The notes beneath the pieces were generated by a model, which did no database searches, was not told where the DNA came from, and worked only from the letters and a program-made list of their open reading frames with translations. 64,000 bases of DNA, from contig NZ_BBRK01000004.1 of NCBI RefSeq assembly GCF_002090115.1, positions 1,426,001 through 1,490,000 of the forward strand. The letters run 5' to 3'. This document shows positions 56,706 to 64,000 of this stretch, in pieces. Numbering within the stretch: position 1 is the first letter of the stretch; every line of letters begins with the position of its first letter. The DNA comes from Demequina sp. NBRC 110054. Its GTDB lineage: Bacteria; Actinomycetota; Actinomycetes; Actinomycetales; Demequinaceae. Both the position numbers and the translations under genes were made by a program.

Positions 56706-57926
56706 ATGATCCGCAGGTCCTTGGGCGAGCACCGCCGCATCGTCGCCGAGTCGCTCTCCTCTGTCCCGGACCTCGATGTCCTCATCGCCGATGCGGCAGG
56801 CTCGACCTTGGCGGAGGACCTCGTCGCCGAGCGACCCGTGCCCGCGCACCCGGTCGCGGGCTGCGACGGCTACGCGGTGCGCGCGGAGGATGTCGCGACC
56901 GCCTCGGAGAGCGAGCCGGTGACGCTCATCGTCTCCCACGATGTGAGCGTCGAGGCCTTCGCGCCTCGCCGCCACCTGGCCAGGACCGCCGCGCGCGTCG
57001 GCTCTGGCGCGCTCCTCCCCGACGGCGCGGACTGCGTCGTCCCTGTCTCCGCGACCGACGGCGGTGTCGCGCGCGTCGTCGTCAAGGAGGCGATCCCCGC
57101 CGGCGCGCATGTGCGCCAGCCGGGATCGGAGCTCCAGACCGGCCGTGTGCTCGTCCCCGCAGGCACCCGCATCGGCGCCCGGCAGCTCGCGGTCGCCGCG
57201 GCGCTCGGCAGGTCCAGGCTCCTCGTTCACCCGACACCGCGCGTCGTCGTGATCGCCGTGGGCTCCGAGCTCGTGGACCCTGGCGCCGCGCGCGGCGGCG
57301 TCGCTGAGTCCAACGGCCACATGATCGCCGCGATGGCGCACGACACGGGTGCGCGGGCGTTCCGCGTGGGCCCTGTGTCGGATGACCGCATGGCGCTGTC
57401 CGCCGCGATCGAGGATCAGCTCGTGAGGGCCGACGTCCTCGTGACGACGGGAGGCCTCTCCGGGGGCCGCGGCGAGACGCTTCCCGAGGTGCTCGCCCAG
57501 CGCGGAGAGTTCGAGGTCGTCGATCTCGCGCTGCTGCCGGGCGCTCGCCACGGTTTCGGTTGGGTGGACGCCGGCGGCGACCGCCGCGTGCCGGTGATCG
57601 CGCTGCCGGGGCGACCGTCCGCCGCCGCTGTCGGATTCCAGGCCTACGTGCGGCAGACCCTGCTCGCGATGAGCGGCCGCGAGCGCGCGGCTCAGGCGGT
57701 CCGCGCACGTCTCGCCGCACATGTGGACTCGGTGCGCGGGGCGACCGAGGCAGTGCCGGTGCGGTTCGTCCCCCACGGCGAGACTCCCTGGGCAGTGCCC
57801 GTGGGGGAGCCCGGAGTGGTCACGCTCGCCGACGTCGCGGCCTCCGACGCGCTCATGTTCGTCAACGAGGACGCGACCGCGATCGAGAGGGACGCGATCG
57901 TCCATTGCCACCCGTGGGAGCGGTGA
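56706..57926 (+). CDS. Gephyrin/MoeA-like protein, candidate Glp cell-division factor
   Basis: A 406-residue MoeA-family protein. Domains: I-II with VAGCDGYAVRAEDV near residue 55, the MogA-like domain III with VVVIAVGSELVDPG near 178 and TTGGLSGGRGE near 248, and C-terminal IV after ALPGRPSAAAVGF near 300. The classic MoeA inserts molybdate into molybdopterin. In Corynebacterium the copy in this neighbourhood, Glp, instead binds FtsZ and a membrane receptor GlpR. The moeA-rimJ-glpR order here supports the Glp role, without excluding the enzyme function. No other molybdenum-cofactor genes are near. Confidence 0.85.
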   Translation: MIRRSLGEHRRIVAESLSSVPDLDVLIADAAGSTLAEDLVAERPVPAHPVAGCDGYAVRAEDVATASESEPVTLIVSHDVSVEAFAPRRHLARTAARVGSGALLPDGADCVVPVSATDGGVARVVVKEAIPAGAHVRQPGSELQTGRVLVPAGTRIGARQLAVAAALGRSRLLVHPTPRVVVIAVGSELVDPGAARGGVAESNGHMIAAMAHDTGARAFRVGPVSDDRMALSAAIEDQLVRADVLVTTGGLSGGRGETLPEVLAQRGEFEVVDLALLPGARHGFGWVDAGGDRRVPVIALPGRPSAAAVGFQAYVRQTLLAMSGRERAAQAVRARLAAHVDSVRGATEAVPVRFVPHGETPWAVPVGEPGVVTLADVAASDALMFVNEDATAIERDAIVHCHPWER

Positions 57927-57927
57927 G

Positions 57928-58509
57928 GTGTCCACCGAGCTCCGGCTGTTCCGCGACGGCATCGTCCTGAGGCGACTGCGGTGGCGGGACGAGCGTCGAT
58001 GGCTCGGGCTTCGCGAACGCAATCGCGACTGGCTCAAGCGCTGGGAGGCGATGGCCCCGCCGGGCCAGAAGTCGCGGTCGATGACGTTCGGGCAGATGGT
58101 CCGCGAGGAAGGCCGCCAGTGGCGCAGGGCCACCGCGTATCCGATGGTGATCGAGGTCGACGGAGAGCTCGTCGGAAGGGTGAGTGTCAGCGGCATCGCG
58201 TGGGGCCCCGAGTGCGGCGGCTCGATCGGATACTGGGTCTCCGAGCATCGTGCAGGGGAGGGGATCGCACCCCGCGCGGTGACGCTCGCCGCCGACTATG
58301 CGTTCGCGCAGGGCCTGCATCGCCTGGAGATCGCGATGCGCCCCGACAACGTGCCCAGCATCCGCGTCGCACGCAAGGTCGGCTTCCGCGATGAGGGCCT
58401 TCGCCGCAGCTATCTCTACATCGATGGCGCGTGGCGGGACCACCGCGTCTTCGCGCTCACGTCGCAGGAGCCGAGGCCGTGGCACACGTGGCCACGCGCG
58501 CAGTCCTAG
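57928..58509 (+). CDS. GNAT acetyltransferase (RimJ/RimL type)
   Basis: A 193-residue acetyl-CoA-dependent N-acetyltransferase. The order IVLRRLRWRDERRWLGLR, then a strand GELVGRVSVSGI, then the acetyl-CoA loop region EHRAGEGIAPRAVTLAAD near residue 110 and MRPDNVPSIRVARKVGFRDEG near 140 is typical of RimJ/RimL enzymes acting on protein N-termini. The GTG at 57928 is 1 nt after the Glp stop. Its place between glp-like and glpR-like genes matches mycobacteria and corynebacteria. Confidence 0.9.
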   Translation: MSTELRLFRDGIVLRRLRWRDERRWLGLRERNRDWLKRWEAMAPPGQKSRSMTFGQMVREEGRQWRRATAYPMVIEVDGELVGRVSVSGIAWGPECGGSIGYWVSEHRAGEGIAPRAVTLAADYAFAQGLHRLEIAMRPDNVPSIRVARKVGFRDEGLRRSYLYIDGAWRDHRVFALTSQEPRPWHTWPRAQS

Positions 58510-58562
58510 CACACACTCCTGACACGCCGACGATTCTCCCGTCACCGGGGGTCCTCTGGCTC

Positions 58563-58568
58563 TACCGT
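58563..58568 (+). promoter_or_regulatory. -10 hexamer of the GlpR-like gene
   Basis: TACCGT ends 6 nt before the ATG at 58575 with no Shine-Dalgarno; the gene probably has its own leaderless promoter in addition to read-through from glp. Confidence 0.5.
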
Positions 58569-58574
58569 CGTGTC

Positions 58575-59621
58575 ATGATCCCAGCAGGACTCCTCGCGAT
58601 CGTCGCGCTTGGCATGGTGATCGCGTATGTGATCCCGCAGCGCGCTCGCGAGCGCGGCGAGTACGCGCTGGTCCGCACCGAGGATCGATTCTCCGCCGAC
58701 ATGCGCGTGGTCAAGGCCACCGCGAAGCGCGTGCAGGCCGTCCGCGAGGCAGCCGCAGCCTCCGCATCGTCCTCGCAGGAGGTCCCCCTCCTCGTGACGG
58801 GCGAGGCTCGCGCCTCCGTCGCCGCTCTCGGCTCGACTCACGTGTCCCGTCCCGCGACCCCGCTCGACCGCGCGGCCACCCTCGCCCAGCGGGAGCGCCT
58901 CGCGCTGCGCCGCGACCGGTCCGCGATCCTCGCCGAGCGTCGCGCGCAGGCCCGCCGCCGCGCTCGAGTCACCCTCGGCGCTGCCACGGTGAGCGCGATC
59001 GCGTGGGGCCTCGTCATCCTGGGCTTCCCCGCGGTCATCGCGGCCTTCCTCACGGCGGGCTTCGCCGGCCTCGTCGTCGTCGGTGCGCGCACCGCGCACG
59101 CGCAGCGCCGGGCCGACGCCCATGTCCTCGCGGTCGCCCGCGAGGTCGAGGCTGCCGCGACCGCGACGCAGGCACTCAAGCGTGTGAGCCTCGATCGCTC
59201 GAAGGGCCGCGAGAGCGCGCCGTCGGAGCTCGAGACCCAGGCGATCAAGGTCGTCACGACCGAGGACCTCGCCCCGCTGTCCGCTCCCGCGCCGAAGGTG
59301 CGGGAGAAGGCCGCGCCTGCGGCCGAGAGCACGCGCGCCGACACCGGACCGGTCCGCACCGGCTCGATCGTCGACAGCGACGCCTTCGACGACGACTCCG
59401 GCTGGAGCCCGCAAGCGATGCCGGCGCCCGCCTACACCCTCAAGCCGACCGTGCGTCAGCGCCAGGCTCGTCCCCTCGACGACGACGACTACACGCGTGC
59501 GGCGGCCGTCGCCGAGCGCTGGGCCGATGAGCGTTACGGCGCGCAGCAGCCCGCCGCCGAGGCTCGCCCCGAGTCCGGCTCGCTCGAGAAGATCCTGGCC
59601 CGCCGCCGCGCGTCGGCCTGA
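58575..59621 (+). CDS. GlpR-like two-segment membrane protein
   Basis: A 348-residue protein. A membrane helix at residues 2-20 (AGLLAIVALGMVIAYVIPQ) is followed by a basic Arg/Ala-rich cytoplasmic stretch, then two hydrophobic segments at about 135-175, then a long charged, probably disordered tail. The very C-terminus (GSLEKILARRRA) looks like a short conserved helix. Position after moeA and rimJ matches the Glp receptor GlpR of corynebacteria (Rv0996 in mycobacteria). Function is inferred from synteny and topology. The GCATCGTCC motif at 58764 encodes part of an Ala/Ser run. Confidence 0.7.
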   Translation: MIPAGLLAIVALGMVIAYVIPQRARERGEYALVRTEDRFSADMRVVKATAKRVQAVREAAAASASSSQEVPLLVTGEARASVAALGSTHVSRPATPLDRAATLAQRERLALRRDRSAILAERRAQARRRARVTLGAATVSAIAWGLVILGFPAVIAAFLTAGFAGLVVVGARTAHAQRRADAHVLAVAREVEAAATATQALKRVSLDRSKGRESAPSELETQAIKVVTTEDLAPLSAPAPKVREKAAPAAESTRADTGPVRTGSIVDSDAFDDDSGWSPQAMPAPAYTLKPTVRQRQARPLDDDDYTRAAAVAERWADERYGAQQPAAEARPESGSLEKILARRRASA

Positions 59622-59701
59622 GCCTCTCGCGTCGCCTGCCGTGCTTCCTGCGCCTTCCCCTCGCCGTTCCGCGGTCTCGCCGCGCCTCGCGGGCGCTCGG
59701 C

Positions 59702-59847
59702 GGTACAGAAGCGTCCACTGGGACGTAGCGGGGCGCCGAAAGCGACACTGAGCGTCCACTGGGACGCGCTCGCGAGGACGTGCGCGCCACTGGACGCTCA
59801 GTGTCGTTCTGGGACCGGGACCGCGCCCTACTGGACAGTTCTGTACC
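59702..59847. repeat. Long nested intergenic inverted repeat (copy 3)
   Basis: Outer arms GGTACAGAA (59702-59710) and TTCTGTACC (59839-59847) extend imperfectly to about 20 nt. An inner perfect 16-bp repeat, CGACACTGAGCGTCCA, occupies 59743-59758 and 59791-59806. The interior has GGGACGCGCTCGC, as in copy 2. It follows the GlpR-like stop by 80 nt. The remainder of the 339-nt gap holds two GGACGATGC motifs 17 nt apart (59868, 59885). Confidence 0.65.
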
Positions 59848-59910
59848 AGGAGTCGGCGAGGACGCCGGGACGATGCTGAGGCAGGGACGATGCGGACGCC
59901 GGGACGCGAA

Positions 59911-59940
59911 AGCGCCGGCGCCCCGTGGGGCACCGGCGCT
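59911..59940 (-). terminator. Terminator of the glycosyltransferase operon
   Basis: Arms 59911-59924 and 59927-59940 form a 14-bp stem with one mismatch, 20 nt after the minus-strand glycosyltransferase stop. Confidence 0.75.
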
Positions 59941-59960
59941 GACGCTGGGTCGAGAGAGGG

Positions 59961-61277
59961 TCAGACCCGCACGCGACGCCCGTTGGCGATGAGCTGGAGG
60001 GGCACCTCGCCGGTCAGGTTGGTGAACAGGTTGTCGAAGACCCGGGCGCGATCGAACTGCATGCCGTACTCGCGCGCACGGCCCTCCCACCACTCGCGGT
60101 CGGCGTCGTCGAGGCCACCCGCGCACGCGTTGAGCGCGACCGTGATCGCATTCGCGTCGCCCGAGGGCACCACCACGGCGGTGTCTCCGACGGCTTCGAG
60201 GATGCCGCCCGTGTCGCACGTGATGACGGGCCCGCCGCCGGCGAGCATCTTCTCCACGAGCGCGATGCCGAAGGTCTCCGTGAACTCCGGCGCCGGCTTC
60301 GACGGCAGGACGTACGACGAGCAGGCCGACATGAGGTGCGGCTTCTCCTCGTCGCCCACGTCCTCGAGGAAGTGGATGCGCGACGCGGCCTCGGTGCGGT
60401 CCGCGACCTTGCGGAAGTAGTCGAGGTCGGGGCCACGGCCCGCGATCACGAGCTGCTGGGTGCGGCACGCCTCGGAGGCGGCGAAGCCCCGGATGAGGTC
60501 GTCGACGCCCTTGGCCTTCTGCAGACGCGAGAGGTAGAGGACGTACTTGCCGCGCTCGAGCCCGCGCCCGGCGAGGTAGCGGTCCGTCTCACTCGGGTCC
60601 AGCGTGAGGTAGGACGACGTGTCGATCGCCGGGTAGGAGATGCCGACGCGCTCCTCGCACTGGGCGGCGAAGGACGTGCCGTACATCGCGTCCAGCTCCG
60701 CGGCGGACTCGACGATCACGCGCTTGGTGTACTTCGACACCGCGACGCAGTGGTCCTGGCCGAGGTAGTCGGAGAGCACCGCGGCGGCCGCGCCGAACTC
60801 GCCGTGATCGACCGCCGACCGCACGACGTCGGTGATGTCCGAGCCGACCGCCTCCGCGATCGTCGTGACGTTCACCGGCAGGCCGGTGGAGCGGGCGATC
60901 CTCATCGCCTGCGACACCGCGGTGGTGTGCGGGTGGAGGTAGAGCGACAGGCACACGGTGGGCACGCCGTCCGTGAACAGCTCCACGAGGCGGCCGACCA
61001 TGCCGGCGAGGAAGCGGCCGTCGGGGATCTTGTATCCGCCGACGGGGCCAGGACGCTCGACGGTGATGCCGGGCGAGTAGGGCAGGACGGTGTCCAGCGG
61101 CTTGAGGGGCAGGCCCGATTCCTCGAGGCGATCCAGCGGCCAGGTGACGATGCGGACATCGTCGAATCCACGGGTGAGCGCGACCTCGGCGAGGTTGCGC
61201 GCCTCACCGCTATGGCCGCAGATCACCGGATCTGCGCGAACGACGATCACCAAACGTCGGTTGATCTCGTGGGTCAT
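59961..61277 (-). CDS. GT4-family glycosyltransferase
   Basis: A 438-residue GT-B enzyme using a nucleotide sugar. The N-terminal domain begins RRLVIVVRADPVICGHSGEA, binding the acceptor; the C-terminal domain has KYVLYLSRLQKAKGVDDLI near residue 245, VIAGRGPDLDYFRK, and the catalytic E-x7-E block EFTETFGIALVEKMLAGG near 340. No membrane helix is seen. The ATG at 61277 has GAGGAGG upstream. It lies 17 nt after the GH92 gene and is cotranscribed with it, so a mannose-containing glycan or mannoside is a reasonable guess for the substrate. Confidence 0.88.
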   Translation of the reverse strand: MTHEINRRLVIVVRADPVICGHSGEARNLAEVALTRGFDDVRIVTWPLDRLEESGLPLKPLDTVLPYSPGITVERPGPVGGYKIPDGRFLAGMVGRLVELFTDGVPTVCLSLYLHPHTTAVSQAMRIARSTGLPVNVTTIAEAVGSDITDVVRSAVDHGEFGAAAAVLSDYLGQDHCVAVSKYTKRVIVESAAELDAMYGTSFAAQCEERVGISYPAIDTSSYLTLDPSETDRYLAGRGLERGKYVLYLSRLQKAKGVDDLIRGFAASEACRTQQLVIAGRGPDLDYFRKVADRTEAASRIHFLEDVGDEEKPHLMSACSSYVLPSKPAPEFTETFGIALVEKMLAGGGPVITCDTGGILEAVGDTAVVVPSGDANAITVALNACAGGLDDADREWWEGRAREYGMQFDRARVFDNLFTNLTGEVPLQLIANGRRVRV

Positions 61278-61294
61278 GGCTGCCTCCTCGGGTG

Positions 61295-63532
61295 TCAGGT
61301 AGTGCTGGCAGTGCTTTCGGGGGCCGTCGCGACGGGCGTCGCGACGGGGTCGGGCATCGACGGCGGACGCTCGTCGGTGCCCCACGTGCTGGGCTCGGAG
61401 CCCAGCACGAAGCGCAGGGTGCCTCCCGCATGGAGGCGCGTGCCGTCGATCCACGACGGCACGCGCTCGCCGTCGAAGGTGACGGACTGGACGTGCTGCA
61501 CCGGGCCGCCGGGCGCGGGCTCGACGAAGCCCTCGGTCTCGATGACGAGGCGTCCGCGCGACATCGCGAGCGTGGCGCGCTCGAACGCCGGCGGGTGCAG
61601 CAGAAAGAGGTTCTGTCCGGCGACGGGGAACAGGCCGAGGCTCGCCCACACGTACCAGGAGCTCAGGCCGCCGGAGTCGTCGTTGCCTGCCATGCCGCCG
61701 CGTCCGGTGCTGAACTGCTGGTGGACGATGTCGTGGACGACCTCGGCGGTCCGGTCGGGTCGGCCGGCGTAGTGGTAGGCCCAGGGGGCCTCCATGTCGG
61801 GCTCGTTGTTGAGGCCCTCGAATCGGCCGAGCGCGTAGCCGGCCGCCATCTCCTCGGGGCTCGGGTCGACGCCGGGCTGCGTGATGGGCTCGGCGCCGAA
61901 GCCGAAGAACTCGTCGAGAAGCCCGACGAACGCCTCGTCCCCGCCCACGTCGGCGATGTGCGCGGCCATGTCGTGCAGGAGGCGGAACGAGTAGTTGTAC
62001 TTGGTGCCCTCGTAGAAGTTCGAGTCGAGCAGCAGCCCGTCGTCACCGAACGCGTTGCGCCAGCGACCGGCGAGCGAGGTGAGCTCGCTGACCAGCGGCT
62101 TGTCCTCGACCCTGTCGGCGACCTTCGCGGTGCACCAGTAGGCGAAGGCGAGGTCCAGCGTGTGGGAGATGGGGTGCGCGCGCCCGGTGAGCAGGAAGTC
62201 CTCGCCATAGGTGCGGCGCAGGTCCGCCTGCATGTTGACCAGCGCCCAGTCCCAGTCGATGCCGGGGATGTCGAGCTGGCACAGATCGGCGAGGAAGGTG
62301 TGGGCGAGCGCGGAGGCCTGCCTCGAGAAGCGGTCCGAGCCGCGCGCCATGCGGTAGCCGATGGGCAGGTTGCCCTCCTGCTCGCAGATGGTGAGCAGGG
62401 CGTTGGCGAGGTCGATCGCCTTCCCAGGCTGGAGCGCGGTGAGCAGCGGGAGCTGCGTACGGTAGATGTCCCACATCGTCGAGATGTCGAAGACGAAGGG
62501 ACCCTCGGTGGGCCAGAAGGGGGACTCGTCGCGCGCGAAGCAGGGCTTCACGAGCGAGTGGTAGAGCGCGGTGTAGAAGACCTCGCGGCGCGAGTCGGAC
62601 TCGGTCTCGACCTGGATGCTGTCGAGCAGGTCGGTCCACGTGGAGCGTGTGGTGGACAGCCGCTTCGAGAATCGGTCCTGGCCCGTGCCGCAGTCGCGGC
62701 GCAGGTTCTCGCGCGCCTGCTCGACGCCGCGCAGCGAGAAGCCCATGCGCAACTCGATCGTCTGGCCGGCGAGCGACGGGCCGGCCCACATGAGGCCGAA
62801 CGGACGCAGCGTCGTCGGGCGGATGTGGTCGAGGTCGAGGCGCGCGCCCGCGGGCATCAGGCGGCGGTCGTACCAGAGCATCTGGCGCCACGACAGAGCG
62901 TCGCACTCGAGGTAGACGGACAGGGGAGCGCCCTCGACGACGATCTGGCCCTGGGCCTTGCCGGGCTCGAGGGACTCGAGGTACGCGCGCAGCGGCACGG
63001 TCGCCGAGTAGGGGATCGTGAGCCCGCCGGTCGACATGTCGACGACGACGCGCGCGTCCTTGTGCTCGGGGAACGTGTAGCGGTGCACCGCGGACTTCGG
63101 GCCCACGGTGATCTCCGCGCGCACGCCGTTGTCGAGCGTCGCCGCGTAGTAGCCGGGCGACGCCTCCTCGTCGGTCAGCACGAACTCCTTGCCGAGGCCG
63201 TCGAGCGGCTCGAGCATCGGGGTGACGCGGAAGTAGTTGTAGTACTTGCGGATCGCGCCCGTGCCCGACTGCTGGAAGTGGGTGAAGCCCGAGGCCACGT
63301 ACTCGTCGTGGATCTTCCGGGGGACGCCCTCTGTCGACAGGTCGTAGAGCCCATAGCCGGTGGGGTACGCGCCGGAGAAGGCGCAGGCGCTCACCATGCC
63401 GAGCGGGTGGCACGCGCCCGGGTGGGTGTTTCCTACCTGCGGCTTCGGCCACCACCAGGTGGCGGCGAGGCGCGAGGGCGCGGGCAGATCCGTCACCTCG
63501 GTGCCGTTGAACGGGTCGACATTCTCGAGCAT
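61295..63532 (-). CDS. GH92 family alpha-mannosidase, apparently cytoplasmic
   Basis: A 745-residue glycoside hydrolase of family 92, calcium-dependent exo-acting alpha-mannosidases. Seen: GNTHPGACHPLGMVSACAF near residue 34 (beta-sandwich), KPCFARDESPFWP and STMWDIYRTQLPLL in the barrel, and the family signature GGMAGNDDSGGLSSWYVWA near 645 with catalytic Glu/Asp. The common GH92 Glu at DE is Asp-Asp here. No signal peptide is present, unlike most secreted GH92 enzymes, so it should work inside the cell. The ATG at 63532 has a G-rich Shine-Dalgarno. Confidence 0.88.
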   Translation of the reverse strand: MLENVDPFNGTEVTDLPAPSRLAATWWWPKPQVGNTHPGACHPLGMVSACAFSGAYPTGYGLYDLSTEGVPRKIHDEYVASGFTHFQQSGTGAIRKYYNYFRVTPMLEPLDGLGKEFVLTDEEASPGYYAATLDNGVRAEITVGPKSAVHRYTFPEHKDARVVVDMSTGGLTIPYSATVPLRAYLESLEPGKAQGQIVVEGAPLSVYLECDALSWRQMLWYDRRLMPAGARLDLDHIRPTTLRPFGLMWAGPSLAGQTIELRMGFSLRGVEQARENLRRDCGTGQDRFSKRLSTTRSTWTDLLDSIQVETESDSRREVFYTALYHSLVKPCFARDESPFWPTEGPFVFDISTMWDIYRTQLPLLTALQPGKAIDLANALLTICEQEGNLPIGYRMARGSDRFSRQASALAHTFLADLCQLDIPGIDWDWALVNMQADLRRTYGEDFLLTGRAHPISHTLDLAFAYWCTAKVADRVEDKPLVSELTSLAGRWRNAFGDDGLLLDSNFYEGTKYNYSFRLLHDMAAHIADVGGDEAFVGLLDEFFGFGAEPITQPGVDPSPEEMAAGYALGRFEGLNNEPDMEAPWAYHYAGRPDRTAEVVHDIVHQQFSTGRGGMAGNDDSGGLSSWYVWASLGLFPVAGQNLFLLHPPAFERATLAMSRGRLVIETEGFVEPAPGGPVQHVQSVTFDGERVPSWIDGTRLHAGGTLRFVLGSEPSTWGTDERPPSMPDPVATPVATAPESTASTT

Positions 63533-63819
63533 CTGCTCACCCCCCTCCCGGGGATCCGTCGGCGGGTCTACTGCCCGCATCGTTAAATGAACGGTAAAGG
63601 CCGTCTGTGTTCGGGGTGTTTCGGAGTCGTGTCCGGCATGAAACGGTTCGGCGAGTGTGGGAATCGTCTCGATCCCTTACGGCTCTGCGCGTTTTCGGAG
63701 TTTCGCGTGGCAGGGTCTGTTCCGCGGCCGTTGGTGCGGCGCGTACGCTGGAACCCGGTCTGGACTGCGCGCGTTGCTGCTACAGGCCAGATGCATCCCG
63801 ATCACACACGGAGAACCAC
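63533..63819. other. 287-nt divergent promoter region
   Basis: No gene. Near the GH92 start a TTTACCGTTCATTTAACG-like AT-rich stretch (63578-63598, minus strand) resembles sugar-repressor sites but is only partly symmetric. On the plus side TACGCT (63744-63749) could be a -10 for the lipoprotein gene with a 70-nt leader. Confidence 0.4.
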
Positions 63820-64000
63820 GTGAACTTCCGACGTCCCGCCGCCGCTGCGGCGGTCCTCGCTCTGGCCGCTGTCGGCCTCAGCGCCTGCACCAGCGACACC
63901 GAGACCGATGCCACGGCGTCCGCCTCCGCCTCCGCCGACACGTCGGCCGAGACGGTCGCCGCGCTCGAGGGCGTGACCTGGACGGACGGCGAGGACGGCA
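63820..64000 (+). CDS. Lipoprotein, N-terminal part (possible FKBP-type)
   Basis: Sixty codons before the window ends. GTG start with CGGAGAA upstream; basic NFRR, hydrophobic run to residue 22, and lipobox VGLSAC with the lipidated Cys near 23. An Ala/Ser/Thr-rich linker follows, then AALEGVTWTDGEDG, where a folded domain begins. This beginning is seen in FKBP-type peptidyl-prolyl isomerase lipoproteins of actinobacteria, but the domain itself is outside the window, so that name is a guess. Confidence 0.65.
   Translation, partial: MNFRRPAAAAAVLALAAVGLSACTSDTETDATASASASADTSAETVAALEGVTWTDGEDG

Overview
The window is about 64 kb of GC-rich DNA (roughly 72% G+C by eye). Codons end almost always in G or C, GTG starts are common, and many genes appear to start with a -10 hexamer (TAnnnT) about 6 nt before the start codon, that is, leaderless. 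Gene content (DUF3263 with a VirR/LytR_C protein, DUF3027, an IdeR/DtxR-type regulator, Glp-rimJ-GlpR order, HrcA/CIRCE control of a lone groEL) points to an actinobacterium, most likely a Micrococcales relative of Demequina or Cellulomonas. That placement is inference; no 16S is present.

Layout. 1-13.9 kb is mostly housekeeping: the end of a DsbA-like gene, tRNA-Thr(TGT), ung, DUF3263, a VirR-like protein, CIRCE-controlled groEL, a zinc alcohol dehydrogenase behind a perfect 20-bp palindrome, a cold-shock/DUF3027 pair, a CAP protein, serC, manA, ugd, a DtxR regulator and an NlpC/P60 hydrolase. 14.3-22.7 kb is a catabolic island: a GntR/FCD regulator and an eight-gene operon with an NitT/TauT-type ABC importer, followed by enzymes of the lower gallate/protocatechuate-4,5 pathway (CHA aldolase, oxalomesaconate tautomerase, oxalomesaconate hydratase) plus a DUF1932 dehydrogenase. 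Near-identical operators precede both the regulator and the operon. No ring-cleavage dioxygenase is present.

22.7-26.5 kb holds an aldo/keto reductase, a TauE/SafE protein, tRNA-Arg(CCT) and a TetR gene divergent from a CruF-like membrane protein. 26.5-35.1 kb is a compact minus-strand operon for a complete V/A-type ATPase (order: G/H-like stalk, C, I, K, F, E, A, B, D) ending in a universal stress protein; almost every junction is an ATGA or TGATG overlap. 35.3-41.7 kb has a TetR-MFS efflux pair with paired operators, a P1B-5-type metal ATPase fused to a hemerythrin domain, and two unknowns. 41.9-50.6 kb has two related FMN/4Fe-4S/FAD ene-reductase-like enzymes flanking a lycopene cyclase-like gene, an MFS transporter and a chemoreceptor. 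50.9-55.4 kb is one 1508-residue protein that looks like a superfamily 1 helicase-nuclease with the ATPase motifs lost. 55.7-59.6 kb is a conserved actinobacterial neighbourhood (FmdB/Ruc-like, 5-FTHF cyclo-ligase, Glp/MoeA, RimJ-like, GlpR-like). 60-63.5 kb pairs a GT4 glycosyltransferase with a cytoplasmic GH92 mannosidase, and the window ends inside a lipoprotein gene.

Two features cut across the whole window. The 9-mer GCATCGTCC (either strand) occurs at least 38 times where about one is expected, concentrated in intergenic DNA and low-constraint protein tails. Long imperfect inverted repeats at about 4.2, 14.1 and 59.8 kb resemble each other and sit just after genes or terminators. Neither is explained by any annotated gene.
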